Positions 9,347 through 18,648 of a stretch of DNA of 64,000 nt are shown piece after piece; the first letter of the stretch is position 1, and every line of letters begins with the position of its first letter. The notes beneath the pieces are model-generated. The model was not told the origin of the DNA and made no database searches. It saw only the letters and a program-made list of their open reading frames with translations. The position numbers and the translations under genes are program-made. Source of the DNA: Pectobacterium versatile (GTDB lineage Bacteria > Pseudomonadota > Gammaproteobacteria > Enterobacterales > Enterobacteriaceae); contig NZ_JAINZP010000002.1 of NCBI RefSeq assembly GCF_020166435.1, forward strand, positions 1 through 64,000, given 5' to 3'.

Positions 9347-10681
9347 TTACTTTCCCGTATAATAAGGCGGATGTGATTGCCCTTCCTTTGATTGCCGCAA
9401 CTGGTTAGCCACAGCAGCATCAGCCGACGCCTTCGCACCTTTCGTATACTGCATATACTTGGCATCCAATTGCTCAGCACTCAATGATGATACCGGCACA
9501 CCCATAGCGATAGCTTTCTGAGCGAATGCAGTCTTGCCCTGATCGCCAGCCGCCCATTGCTGCAACCCTCCGCCACCTTGTGCTTTCGCCTGTGGCTGCG
9601 TTTGACCATATGAATCTCTCACCTGCTGTTCCAATTGGTCGTATTGTGAGTTAATCCCCGCAGCAGTCTGCGGATCCTGTGCCATTGGATCAGCCAGAGC
9701 CTTAGCCCTCGCTTTGCCAACATCCAGCAAGTCTTTACGCAGCCCCTTTGCTTCCTCGCGTACTGCTGTTTTATCAGGTGGGTTAACCATATCGTTGAGA
9801 AACTTCGCCCGGCTACCGTAATTTAGCTGGCCTACCATCTGACTGTAGCCGCGCACCTCTTCCATAAGGCGAGGCAAAGCAATCGGTGCAATAGTGTCAT
9901 TGGGATCTGTCGAACCAAAGCGAGTCATGGGTTTATCCGCAACAGAACCATCCGTGTATGTAACTTTCAGGGTTGGAATTACTCGTTGGCCATCTTCAGT
10001 TAACCCAATATGTCCCAGTTCTTTTGACTTAATCGTCTTACCAGTTTCTGGGTCTTTATCACCTATCCCACGCTGAATATGTGTAGATAACACGTTATTC
10101 ATCACGCTAATGGCAGTTGGATCGTTATAGTCCATGCCGCCATTGAGAACGGCTGGCATGATACGGTTGATTTCTTTAACATTTTTTATGGCTTCATCAC
10201 CAATAAAGCGCTTAGGGTGGCTAGGATTATCAGCCGAAATTTGATTAATTAACTCAGGATCAACATTTCCAGTTTTATCCAACTGGTCATAGAACATTTT
10301 GATAACTGGCATTTCATCTTGAATGCGTTGTTGCCGCGTCGTCTCCGCTACCTGAAAATCAAACCGCTGCTGCGCAAGGTTGTTACTCTGCGCTTGCAGT
10401 GCGTATGAACGATCGGCGTTTTTAGCATTCATTGTGTGCGTCAGCCCCCATCGCTCATCTTCCTGTTTATCCCGCCCAACCTGACGCTGATAATCACGTA
10501 AACCAGTTTCTTTACCGTAATCAAATTGCGCCTGAGCCAGCCCAAACCGCCGATCATCGTTCTTCTGTTGTTGGTCTACCATTAACCGCCGCAGCTCTGA
10601 TTCTTCCCGGCGCTGTAACGCATTATCCATCGTATTGAATCCGGCAAGAAAGCCGTCTGCAAGTCCTCTTACATCTGCCAT
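9347..10681 (-). CDS. putative ejection/internal virion protein (444 aa)
   Basis: The protein is polar, rich in Gln, Asp and Lys, and largely predicted alpha-helical. The first ~110 residues are repetitive and charged (many RxxQ and DxR pairs), consistent with coiled coil. It sits between a run of small Gly/Ala/Gln-rich proteins and the giant polyvalent gene, the position where podoviruses encode proteins ejected with the DNA. No catalytic motif is visible. The assignment rests on position and composition; it could also be a tail-associated structural protein. Confidence 0.6.
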   Translation of the reverse strand: MADVRGLADGFLAGFNTMDNALQRREESELRRLMVDQQQKNDDRRFGLAQAQFDYGKETGLRDYQRQVGRDKQEDERWGLTHTMNAKNADRSYALQAQSNNLAQQRFDFQVAETTRQQRIQDEMPVIKMFYDQLDKTGNVDPELINQISADNPSHPKRFIGDEAIKNVKEINRIMPAVLNGGMDYNDPTAISVMNNVLSTHIQRGIGDKDPETGKTIKSKELGHIGLTEDGQRVIPTLKVTYTDGSVADKPMTRFGSTDPNDTIAPIALPRLMEEVRGYSQMVGQLNYGSRAKFLNDMVNPPDKTAVREEAKGLRKDLLDVGKARAKALADPMAQDPQTAAGINSQYDQLEQQVRDSYGQTQPQAKAQGGGGLQQWAAGDQGKTAFAQKAIAMGVPVSSLSAEQLDAKYMQYTKGAKASADAAVANQLRQSKEGQSHPPYYTGK

Positions 10682-10693
10682 AGCGCCCCCTAA

Positions 10694-10969
10694 TTATGAA
10701 AATAATGAACCCGCGACTAAACCCACCGCCGCGCCAATCCCCGCACCGATTGGCCCCCCCCATGCACCGTAAGAGGCCCCCATCGCAGCGCCACCCATCG
10801 CCCCCATTCCGGCCATCGTGCCTTTCATCTGGTTGGCGGCCTGCTTCTGCTGGGACTTAAGTTGTTCGTTAGCCGATTCCCGCTGCTGTTCCAGCTCTGC
10901 CGCCTGCTGCATACCTTGCAAGCCCTGCTGGCGCGTTTGCGCCGCAATATCAATTAAGCCGTATCCCAT
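10694..10969 (-). CDS. small Gly/Ala-rich putative ejection protein
   Basis: This 91-residue protein has a Gln/Glu-rich helical first half and a second half made of glycine-alanine repeats containing a glycine-zipper-like hydrophobic segment (about residues 48-88). Glycine zippers are typical of peptides that insert into membranes. Its stop is separated from the next late gene by 12 bp and its start overlaps the end of the upstream gene by one base, so it is translated within the late operon. With its neighbours it forms a candidate DNA-injection module; no homologue is recognised by name. Confidence 0.55.
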   Translation of the reverse strand: MGYGLIDIAAQTRQQGLQGMQQAAELEQQRESANEQLKSQQKQAANQMKGTMAGMGAMGGAAMGASYGAWGGPIGAGIGAAVGLVAGSLFS

Positions 10970-11349
10970 TAGGTTTCGCTCCCGATTTTGAGCAGATCGC
11001 GCAGCCCAGTTGAACCGCCGGTTAATATGCTCATTTGCCGATCGGTTTCCGCATCGCGTATGCCATTTTTCGCCCCTGCGGCAGCGAGTGCAGATTTAAG
11101 TCCCAGGCTGTTATCACTTTGATTTGTTTGTTGAGTTGCCCCATAACGCGCCTGCTGATTAGCTGAACCGACGGTTGCCGTATTCAACGCCTGTTGCTGC
11201 GTCGCATCTGCCCGAGCCAACTGGTTATTCATCAGTTGGCCACTGGTTGATAAATCCATCAGGCCTTGTAGCTTTGGAAAGTATCGCTGCTGCCAGTCGG
11301 CGTACTGCTTACGCGTAACGTCGGCAAAGGTATCCGATGCGTATCCCAC
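10969..11349 (-). CDS. putative internal virion protein (126 aa)
   Basis: The product is Gln/Ala/Ser-rich and mostly helical, with no membrane segment and no recognisable motif. It begins MGYASDTF and has an aromatic-rich segment (WQQRYFPKLQ) near residues 19-28 followed by low-complexity helix. It overlaps its downstream neighbour by one base and follows the 221-residue gene by 3 bp, so the group is probably co-translated. A structural or ejection role is inferred from position only. Confidence 0.5.
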   Translation of the reverse strand: MGYASDTFADVTRKQYADWQQRYFPKLQGLMDLSTSGQLMNNQLARADATQQQALNTATVGSANQQARYGATQQTNQSDNSLGLKSALAAAGAKNGIRDAETDRQMSILTGGSTGLRDLLKIGSET

Positions 11350-11352
11350 TTT

Positions 11353-12018
11353 TTACCCCCCCGTATTTCTGAAGTTCGTGCTCATGAAAGGCGTATCAGA
11401 AACCCCAAATACACCACTGGAGCTGCCGCCTGTCGGTGTTGGCGTGCTCTTCGGCAAGCTGGATAACCCCTTACTTACTAAAGCGCCACCCACCGTACTG
11501 ATCAGCCCCTTCGTAGCCTGCTGCTTGGAAAGGGAACTCTGCGCATCCGAAATCGCTTTCTGCTGCGACGCCGTGGCAATACCCTGATAGCCCTGCATTG
11601 CTTCCGCTTTTTGCCCCGCCCCCATTGCTTGAACATCCTGTAACCCAGCGACATGCTTATTTTGCTGGTCGGTCTGAGAGCGATTCGTTGCATCAATCGT
11701 GCCCGTCACCTGGTCAGTCGCAATATCTTTCAGGCCTCCTTGGAATTTACCGCTGCTGGGATCGACACCTGCCGATGCAAGACCATCTGCCGCCTGTCGC
11801 CTAGCCTGACCAAACTGCTGTTGGTAGCCAAGATTGACATCGCCAGCGATGTCGTCGTATTTCTGCTGATCGTTAAGCCCCTCCACCTTGTTCATAAACA
11901 GGTTTTCATAGGGCTTCAACTCGCCTTGATAAAGATCCCACTGTTGCCGCGCAACATCTGCCGCCGCATGCTGCTGGGATGTCTCCTTGATTTCATTACT
12001 GCCTTTACTGCCGCCCAC
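11353..12018 (-). CDS. putative internal virion/ejection protein (221 aa)
   Basis: The first ~160 residues are polar and rich in Gln, Ala, Asp and Gly, with motifs such as GYQQQFGQARRQAADGLASA that resemble podoviral core proteins. A short Gly/Val-rich hydrophobic stretch follows (about 170-186), then a Thr/Pro/Ser/Gly tail. This architecture, a helical body with one membrane-compatible segment, fits proteins expelled from the capsid ahead of the DNA. There is no enzymatic signature. The gene lies 8 bp from its upstream neighbour in the late operon. Confidence 0.55.
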   Translation of the reverse strand: MGGSKGSNEIKETSQQHAAADVARQQWDLYQGELKPYENLFMNKVEGLNDQQKYDDIAGDVNLGYQQQFGQARRQAADGLASAGVDPSSGKFQGGLKDIATDQVTGTIDATNRSQTDQQNKHVAGLQDVQAMGAGQKAEAMQGYQGIATASQQKAISDAQSSLSKQQATKGLISTVGGALVSKGLSSLPKSTPTPTGGSSSGVFGVSDTPFMSTNFRNTGG

Positions 12019-12026
12019 TCTTCACC

Positions 12027-12386
12027 TCACACCGGAATTTTGAAGGTCATGAATCCTTCTTCATTGGGTAATCGCTCAAAACCTAATTTTGCAGCAATCC
12101 GAATGAAGCCTTTTCTTGCCGTATTAAATTCAGCCCATCGTCCTCCAACCATACGGGTTATCGCCTTTACCTCACCCAAATAACGCACGATGCTATCCGG
12201 CTCGGTGCCGACCGCCAGCCAGACAAAAACATAAGGAATACCGTTACGTGATTTTGGCACTAACACGATTCGCCCATTTTCCGAACCAAAGCAAAACGCC
12301 TGCTTTTTACGGCAGGCGTCTTGGATATGGATAATCAAATCTGGTTCACCGACATCTTCGGCGACACGATTCATTATTTTTTCCAT
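12027..12386 (-). CDS. small GNAT-like late protein
   Basis: The 119-residue protein ends with an alpha/beta pattern like the second half of an N-acetyltransferase fold: a VFVWLAVG strand, a helix rich in small residues, then GFIRIAAKLGFERL. T7 gp13 and some other podoviruses encode a similarly sized GNAT-like protein near their core genes, so it may be a structural relative rather than an active enzyme. No clear acetyl-CoA P-loop is visible. Two in-frame ATGs lie 12 bp apart (12386 and 12374) with no strong ribosome site for either; the first is given. Confidence 0.45.
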   Translation of the reverse strand: MEKIMNRVAEDVGEPDLIIHIQDACRKKQAFCFGSENGRIVLVPKSRNGIPYVFVWLAVGTEPDSIVRYLGEVKAITRMVGGRWAEFNTARKGFIRIAAKLGFERLPNEEGFMTFKIPV

Positions 12387-12408
12387 AAATAATGATATTC
12401 AGGTACGG

Positions 12409-14241
12409 CTACGAGAACGCACTAGAGTTCTTTCGCGAAACCATGAATAAAATCCCCTCCGCGCTGCAATTTGCATCGCCTCTGGTTCTTACTTGAATAA
12501 GGACGTTTGATGAGCCAGCGGGAATTTCAGCAGAAAAGGATTTAACATAGCTGACTGATTTCTCTCCAGCAGTCACACCTGGCCCAGTAGCACCACCTCC
12601 AACAACACCCGATAGAGTAGATACAACCCGTCCATTAATCAGGAGATCTAGATATCCATTTAAAACCGTAGTTGATTTCGCAGTGAGGGTCATACTAATC
12701 GCCGCAGAGGAAATAACCATTATTTGGTCTTGCCCCCCGTTATACCTGAATGATCGGGTTTGGTTGTGTCCGATGGGTGGCATCTGATAAACCTGCATCA
12801 CATCCCCTTCGATTTTGTTTGCATAAACAGTGCCTTCAAATCGGCCATCTGTTGCGTAGACTGTTCCCCGAAACACACCATCGGTGGCATAAATACTTCC
12901 TCGAAATTCCCCATCAGTTGCATGCACTGTGCCGCGAAAACTTCCGTCTGTCGCAGTGACGCTTCCTGAGAACGAACCTGACGTAGCAACTACCCGCCCC
13001 TCAATATTTGCATTCGTCGCCGTCATATTACCGTTCGGATCAACGGTAAAATTACCACTCTCAATCCGAGCCGTTTTTATATACGGAGAAACTATTTCAA
13101 TCCCCGCCTTCACGCTGTCAGCAATAATAGTTTGCGCGGCCAATATTTTTATCACAGCATCTTTGGCAATTAATTCATCAATAACCACTTTTCCATCTAC
13201 GACCGCAAAGGGGATCGCATAGGTTGTTTTATCGCTGGGATTATTAGGATCGAAGATAAAGAATTGATTGGCGGCCACCGCTACCTGACTAATGGTATTA
13301 CCGTTTGCATCACGACCGGCCACAATGCCGATCCCTGCTTTTACATCTCCAGCTTGTGCTTTCGTGCTCCACATCGCCCGATATGACGCTGAACCATTTT
13401 TATCCATTTCAGTGATGGTTTTTGCATTTGTCTGCACCGCTGCATTATTTTCTCTCGTTGCAGCCTCTACCTTTTCAACACGTTCCGCTGATGATGAGAA
13501 CTGATCGGAGACCGATTGCGATAACTCCCTTACCGCTGACATATTGCTTTGTGATGACGTTTCAACATCGGTTACCCGTTTTGCCATCGCACTGTTTTGA
13601 TTCTTCACCGATTCAGATAGCGTTTTTACATTTGAATCAACCGTGCCAATATTCTTTGTGTTTGTTTCCAGCTTATCCGTAAGATTGGCAATCAGTGGCG
13701 ACGCATTCAACTGTTCCGTAATCACCTCTATGATGGCCGCCGGATCGGGATGCGTTTGTGCGTAGGTGCCTTTTGAATCATTGAACGGTCCCGGCTCACC
13801 CAACGAGTTAACGTGCCGTATCCAGTAGTACCCTTTCCAGCCTGGATCAACGGGGTCACCGTAAACACCCGCCGCAGAACTGGCGATCAGCACCGCATTT
13901 GCCAGGTTGTCTTCAGGAGAACGGTAGATTTCCGTCAGTGAGCGACCGCGATAATTAGGCATATCCCACTCAAGCAACACGTAAGCAAATCCACCTGTGG
14001 CTTTGAAATTAGTTGGCCGAACCGGTTTTTGTATTCCCCCGCCCCCGCCATCTCCTTTGCCACCACCTGGTGATAATGATGTTTTGCCACCCGCTCCCAC
14101 ACGCAGGTTAGCCAGGCCGAGGGTTGCCAAATCACCATACGTCACCGCGCGATTGCGCCCGTCACCACGTTGGCCGGTCAGCGTTTCAACGTTCTCTAAA
14201 ACCGCCGACGGGTCTTTGCCCGCTCTAAACTTTGCCGTCAT
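12409..14241 (-). CDS. host-specificity J-like tail protein (610 aa)
   Basis: The N-terminal half contains a Gly-rich linker (about residues 58-72) and a fibronectin-III-like domain (about 75-165), then helical Ser/Lys/Asn-rich repeats, as in the C-terminal half of lambda J proteins (DUF1983 region). Residues ~415-480 form a stalk of five to six 11-residue repeats of the form G-x-(V/I)-x-ATDG-x-F-(R/E). The last ~130 residues are beta-rich and probably form the receptor-facing tip. J proteins normally belong to siphoviruses; here it is in a podovirus late operon, as in Stx phages. Its ATG overlaps the stop of the upstream 541-residue gene by 4 bp. Confidence 0.7.
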   Translation of the reverse strand: MTAKFRAGKDPSAVLENVETLTGQRGDGRNRAVTYGDLATLGLANLRVGAGGKTSLSPGGGKGDGGGGGIQKPVRPTNFKATGGFAYVLLEWDMPNYRGRSLTEIYRSPEDNLANAVLIASSAAGVYGDPVDPGWKGYYWIRHVNSLGEPGPFNDSKGTYAQTHPDPAAIIEVITEQLNASPLIANLTDKLETNTKNIGTVDSNVKTLSESVKNQNSAMAKRVTDVETSSQSNMSAVRELSQSVSDQFSSSAERVEKVEAATRENNAAVQTNAKTITEMDKNGSASYRAMWSTKAQAGDVKAGIGIVAGRDANGNTISQVAVAANQFFIFDPNNPSDKTTYAIPFAVVDGKVVIDELIAKDAVIKILAAQTIIADSVKAGIEIVSPYIKTARIESGNFTVDPNGNMTATNANIEGRVVATSGSFSGSVTATDGSFRGTVHATDGEFRGSIYATDGVFRGTVYATDGRFEGTVYANKIEGDVMQVYQMPPIGHNQTRSFRYNGGQDQIMVISSAAISMTLTAKSTTVLNGYLDLLINGRVVSTLSGVVGGGATGPGVTAGEKSVSYVKSFSAEIPAGSSNVLIQVRTRGDANCSAEGILFMVSRKNSSAFS

Positions 14242-15863
14242 GCTGTCATTTCCTGCATCGATGTAGCTAACGTAATCCGGTCTACCTGCACGCTGCCGTA
14301 GACTTCAACCTGCCAGCGTTTACCACGAATGGGAGGTAGCTTAACTAACGACTCTCGCAGGCTGCCCGGCGGCAAATGCAACGCTGAGCGGCCATCAACA
14401 TGCAGAATGACGCCGACGTGCGATAACGCATTGCTCATTACTCGCAGGCAGGAAAAGGCCGTATTCGCCGGAGCCAGATATTGCTTCGAGCGCCAGCGCA
14501 TATTCAGGTTGAAAGCGCCATCGTTAAACGTATATAGCTGCCGCCCCTTCACGATATGGAGCGTATCACCCGTCGGATCGTTGTAAGCCGAATCAAACGA
14601 CGTCGTGATGTGGCGAATATCCATGCTGGCATGATCGAAAATAAATCCCGCCACGCCGTTATCTGTGTCATACAGAGCCAGATATTCGTTTTCCACGCGC
14701 CAAGCCCGGATCGTTGTCGGGTTGAAATCTTTCCGCCACTGCTTAGCTTCAATGATATTCGCCGTGGCAATCGTCGCCGCACCATCGGCACTGATAGAAA
14801 CAAGGCCATTCGGCGAGGCATACAACGCGAAACCATCCATCGTTACCATTGATTGACGTGAGACGCAGGACAGCGCGATCAGGGAATGCGTTGACGTGAT
14901 ATTCGACGGTGTGATGCCTGAAAAAATAGAGGGAATACCTTTCGTACCGACGACCAGCGTTGTACCCACTGGCGCGATCGCCACAACATCATCCTGCGTG
15001 GTCTGCTTGTTGCTGTCTTTCCAGGCATAAGGCAAATAGGCTTCACTGAACATCACCTGATTGCCTTTAAACCCAGCAGCAATGCCGTTAGACATCATGC
15101 ACAAACCAATCATGCCATCCGGTGGCATGTAATAGTCGTAAGTCTCCAGTGAAGCGCTAAGCTGAGCATTTGACAGATCGTCGACAAATACACCGACGGC
15201 AATATCCAGCTCGGCCACCAATAAGAAATCCGCTGCCTGACTGCTGGTCGCCGATCGATAAATCCGGCGTTTGGTGATGTTGTTGTTCTGCTGTCCGGGT
15301 GGTTGCAAATTCAGTTCCACCGAACTCCCAGAATACTTTATCGTTAACTCCGCAGAAGCTGGCCCCGGCGGCCCCTCTTCACCATATGCCGTAACGTAGG
15401 TTTCGGTGTAGAAGCGCGTTTCATCATCCGTTGGATCATCTTCTTCTACGTCAGCCGGCGGCGTGATGGTGCCAATGCCGATCGGGTTGGTAGGCACCGG
15501 AACACCAAGACGGAAAAATGCCGAGGGATAATTGCCGTTACCGCCCGTCGCAATCTGTGCAGATGTGACCTTCGGAAATTCATCGTCAGTGTAATAAACG
15601 CGCCCATAATCATCATTAGCGACCGGACTGCGGATTGCGTCAACAATCTTGTTCCAGGCAAACCAGAAGCTATCCCGATAGTGGAAGATGGTTTTGGGCT
15701 TGAAGGTAAAGGTTTTGCCCTGATCTGTATCATCCAGCATAGGGGTGATAACACCATGCCGAAAGTGGCAGCTCTCCGCCACCGTCGCGTTAGATTCAGG
15801 CAAAAGGTGTTCAACAATGCGTGGCATCATTCCGCGCATTGTGGTGATATCAATGGTCGCCAT
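14238..15863 (-). CDS. tail nozzle/hub-like structural protein (541 aa)
   Basis: The protein is beta-rich throughout, with repeated motifs of the type VYDTDNGV and ALYASPNGLVSISADGA that suggest a beta-propeller. An acidic loop (VEEDDPTDDE) and a fibronectin-like insertion lie at about 135-225. Podoviral tail hub/nozzle proteins have this fold and the same place after the head-tail adaptors. It starts just downstream of a terminator and of late element copy 2. No enzymatic motif is visible. The nozzle role is inferred from fold pattern and position. Confidence 0.55.
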   Translation of the reverse strand: MATIDITTMRGMMPRIVEHLLPESNATVAESCHFRHGVITPMLDDTDQGKTFTFKPKTIFHYRDSFWFAWNKIVDAIRSPVANDDYGRVYYTDDEFPKVTSAQIATGGNGNYPSAFFRLGVPVPTNPIGIGTITPPADVEEDDPTDDETRFYTETYVTAYGEEGPPGPASAELTIKYSGSSVELNLQPPGQQNNNITKRRIYRSATSSQAADFLLVAELDIAVGVFVDDLSNAQLSASLETYDYYMPPDGMIGLCMMSNGIAAGFKGNQVMFSEAYLPYAWKDSNKQTTQDDVVAIAPVGTTLVVGTKGIPSIFSGITPSNITSTHSLIALSCVSRQSMVTMDGFALYASPNGLVSISADGAATIATANIIEAKQWRKDFNPTTIRAWRVENEYLALYDTDNGVAGFIFDHASMDIRHITTSFDSAYNDPTGDTLHIVKGRQLYTFNDGAFNLNMRWRSKQYLAPANTAFSCLRVMSNALSHVGVILHVDGRSALHLPPGSLRESLVKLPPIRGKRWQVEVYGSVQVDRITLATSMQEMTA

Positions 15864-15884
15864 AATGATCCTGAAGCAGAAAAC

Positions 15885-15914
15885 AAAAAAGCCCCGCTTT
15901 TTAAGGCGAGGCTT
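15885..15914 (-). terminator. intrinsic terminator downstream of late element copy 2
   Basis: Read leftward, a 9-bp stem (15889-15897 with 15906-15914, one G-U pair) with loop CTTAAAAA is followed by a U-run. The loop matches that of copies 3 and 4, although the stem sequence is different. Confidence 0.8.
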
Positions 15915-15956
15915 GGTATCTTTGGGGAATTTAGCGCGTATCTTTCACCTACGCAA
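15915..15956 (-). promoter_or_regulatory. late promoter-like control element, copy 2
   Basis: Read leftward: TTGCGT (15951-15956), a 17-bp spacer ending in ATACGCGC, TAAATT (15928-15933), then CCCCAAAGATACC and at once a terminator. The same arrangement recurs at 23346-23387 and 31797-31838. The last of these lies where a lambdoid pR'-tR' late promoter is expected. Confidence 0.5.
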
Positions 15957-15972
15957 TTTAAAAGGATTGAAT

Positions 15973-16194
15973 ATGCACACCATTGATTATCACGGAACGA
16001 CAATCTGCGTACTTGATGAACATGACATGCTGACAGACTGCCCCATTGGAGCATATGCAGTGATAGAAGATTCGGGGTTTTATGTCGCAGTACACATCGG
16101 CGAAACTGATGCACCAGCGATTCACACAGATCCAGTAGAAACGCTGGAGAGTGCGCTCGATATCATTGCTGAGCAATTATCGTTTTTTGCGTGA
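15973..16194 (+). CDS. small acidic protein, moron between late genes
   Basis: The 73-residue protein is acidic and has no membrane segment or signal peptide. It begins MHTIDYHGTTICVLDEHD and has a beta-rich first half and a helical end (LESALDIIAEQLSFF). AAAAGGA upstream of the ATG is a good ribosome site. The gene runs against the late operon and its stop directly abuts the stop of the tail-fibre gene, so it has been slotted neatly between two structural genes. No family or function is recognised. Confidence 0.65.
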   Translation: MHTIDYHGTTICVLDEHDMLTDCPIGAYAVIEDSGFYVAVHIGETDAPAIHTDPVETLESALDIIAEQLSFFA

Positions 16195-18648
16195 TCAGGT
16201 AGGTGAGACGCTATTGCAGTAAACGTTGCTGTGGTTGACAGCTGGCTTTACAGGCTCGGGTTCAGGCATATTGACGCGAACCTGAATGAATAGCCCTTTT
16301 GGGACGTCGATCGGCGTCTGGTCCGGCCATTCCATATCTGGTGTATGCCCCAGCTCAGGGTCGAACGGAGCTTTGTCGAGCGTCAGACGATTTTGTGCGA
16401 ATTGCATCGCGTCAGAGTGTACGCGATGGAACGTGTAGACAGTCACAGAGCCGTCGTCATCAACTTCGTAGTTGTTCCACGTCAGTTCCTGCCCGTTCCT
16501 GCATCTCGGATTACTCACACCGCCATCGATGCCGTTCCATGCGGCATCGGGGTGCATACCCTGACAGCCAGTGATTTTGTAGACACCCTCGCTCAACCGC
16601 TCAACATCCACGCCTTCAGCCTCATATGTAGCAGTGAATGAGCCGTCAGCATAAATATTGATGACTGGGCTGGCTGTTTTCCAAAAACCGCTGGAATCTG
16701 CAACTGCGTTACGACCTTGAACTAAAAAACGCTGGTTTCCGTGAAACACCTCTCCGGTGGTCGGAGTTATGCGTATGTCACCTGTATTCATTAGCTGAAT
16801 ACTAGAGCCCGTAGCATCGTTGTTTAGTTGTATAGTGTTGACATTAGTTGAGCCTCGACCGACCCAACCTTTTCTAGTTACCCCGTCTGAGTCGTAGAAT
16901 GGAATAAAAACAGGGTCGCCTAGGTTCGGCGCTAAAATTCGTAACGGAGTTTGATTCGATTTAAATATTTGCATCGCTGAAAATGTCTGCGCAACGCCTA
17001 GCTGCGCTGGATTTGCTAAATTTCCAGCATCCCAAATTGTATAATCCGAACCGCTCCGTCTCACAACTGCTACGCCGCCTAATGCCGTCGATAGTCGTAT
17101 TGAGCCGTTATCTAACAAAACAAGTCCGCTTGCGACTGCGGTATTAATTAATTGCACTGTTGTACTATTTGCAGCTGTCCGTCCCAACTCAAATATATTA
17201 ACACCTGTTGGAGTTTGACCATTTAGTACCAAAACTCCGTTAGCAACTAATTGACGAAACGCGACCGCAGAATTTTGAAAAACTTTAAGGCCAGTAATAA
17301 CTTGTGACGTGTCTAGCGTCATGGGGTTTGGTAAATTTGCACTTGTCCAAATTTCATTCCATGCAGACCACGCCCCTGCACTATCCAATTTATACCGAAT
17401 AAATATTCTGTTACTGGCGTGAGTTGTATACCGCTGAACAGTACCTACAATGTTGGCTCCGGTGTACTGAATCTCAAGGCTCCCCGCGCTTAAAATTGGA
17501 TAGTTTCGCGCCAATGTAGCCGTTGCTGTTACGCTCTGATACCAATTACCTCTATAGTCAGAGCCGAATAACGTATCTAAATCAGTAGTACCAAGCGACC
17601 CTCTGTCTGCGTACATCCCCGCCAGAGTTATGTTTTGATTTGTCCACAGATCATAAACAACAGGCAGTGGCCCACCCTCTGCGCCAGCTAATATCCGAAC
17701 ACCCTTTCTTTGCTCCACATTGCTATTAGCAGGGTGATGACCGACACTAATTGCGCCCCATGTGTCGGCTGATTTAAATAAAAATACAGGACCGTATGTT
17801 TTCAGTAGCGTTGATTCCGCACTTGCCGGAAATGTACTCGGTCTAAATATCTGACTACCGTTTGCCGCAGAATTCATGAACGCCACTTGCGCGGCTTCAT
17901 TATTAAATGTCCGTTGCCCGCCCTTGCCGCCCAGTCCAAACGCCCCCTCGCCATTTGCGGACAATTTCAATATTCTATTTGGTGTAGCGTCAGTAGATGA
18001 TGTCTGAACCTCTAAACCGATATTTGCACGAAATGCTTCAGCACTAACAATATCAGAACCATTCGCGGACTTTTTCATTGTATCTGACAGCGTCGCCTGA
18101 GCATTCCCCGCCGCTGTCTCCGCCGCATTTTTAGCTGCCGTAGCAGTACTGGCTGAAGCGGTCGCTGATGTTCTAGCTTGCTGTGCCTGCGTTACTGCCG
18201 CACTGAGGTTTTGGGCATACTGTGCTGCCTCATTTTTGGCAGCGGTAGCATCGTGCGAGGCGGCGGCGGCGCTGTTATTCAGCGTTTGTATCGCCGCCAG
18301 CTTCGCGGCAACGTCCGTCTGAATCTCACGGAAATAGACAATGATTGCTGGCGTAACGGTTTGTTCCATCGCAGCCAGTTTTAATAACGCATTGATCGTC
18401 GTCGGCGTCGATTTCTCATTAATAGAAACGGAACCATAGACCGAATTGTAGCCATCACTCTGGATTGAAATAGCGTATTCGCAGATCTCCAACGGAATAG
18501 CGTAGTTGCCATCCTGATCGGTCATAACAGATGCAGAAAAACCATTCAATACCGAAGGCCCGTTGGTCAGCGCGCTAAAGGTGACTTCAGCACCAGAAAC
18601 AGGAACGCCGGCCGGATTCATTAATACGCCACTGATTAATACACTCAC
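16195..18648 (-). CDS. side tail fibre (817 aa)
   Basis: The N-terminal ~100 residues match the prophage tail-fibre N-terminal family (lambda Stf type): MSVLISGVLMNPAGVPVSGA, then a carboxypeptidase-regulatory-like beta-sandwich. Residues ~105-195 form an Ala/Thr-rich coiled coil. The middle carries two pyocin-knob-like segments ending in IWTSANLPNP and IWDAGNLANP. The C-terminal ~150 residues (ADSSGFWKTASP onward) resemble a tip domain shared among enterobacterial tail fibres. This suggests a fibre that attaches through its N-terminus and binds a surface receptor through its tip. No fibre-assembly chaperone gene follows. Confidence 0.85.
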   Translation of the reverse strand: MSVLISGVLMNPAGVPVSGAEVTFSALTNGPSVLNGFSASVMTDQDGNYAIPLEICEYAISIQSDGYNSVYGSVSINEKSTPTTINALLKLAAMEQTVTPAIIVYFREIQTDVAAKLAAIQTLNNSAAAASHDATAAKNEAAQYAQNLSAAVTQAQQARTSATASASTATAAKNAAETAAGNAQATLSDTMKKSANGSDIVSAEAFRANIGLEVQTSSTDATPNRILKLSANGEGAFGLGGKGGQRTFNNEAAQVAFMNSAANGSQIFRPSTFPASAESTLLKTYGPVFLFKSADTWGAISVGHHPANSNVEQRKGVRILAGAEGGPLPVVYDLWTNQNITLAGMYADRGSLGTTDLDTLFGSDYRGNWYQSVTATATLARNYPILSAGSLEIQYTGANIVGTVQRYTTHASNRIFIRYKLDSAGAWSAWNEIWTSANLPNPMTLDTSQVITGLKVFQNSAVAFRQLVANGVLVLNGQTPTGVNIFELGRTAANSTTVQLINTAVASGLVLLDNGSIRLSTALGGVAVVRRSGSDYTIWDAGNLANPAQLGVAQTFSAMQIFKSNQTPLRILAPNLGDPVFIPFYDSDGVTRKGWVGRGSTNVNTIQLNNDATGSSIQLMNTGDIRITPTTGEVFHGNQRFLVQGRNAVADSSGFWKTASPVINIYADGSFTATYEAEGVDVERLSEGVYKITGCQGMHPDAAWNGIDGGVSNPRCRNGQELTWNNYEVDDDGSVTVYTFHRVHSDAMQFAQNRLTLDKAPFDPELGHTPDMEWPDQTPIDVPKGLFIQVRVNMPEPEPVKPAVNHSNVYCNSVSPT

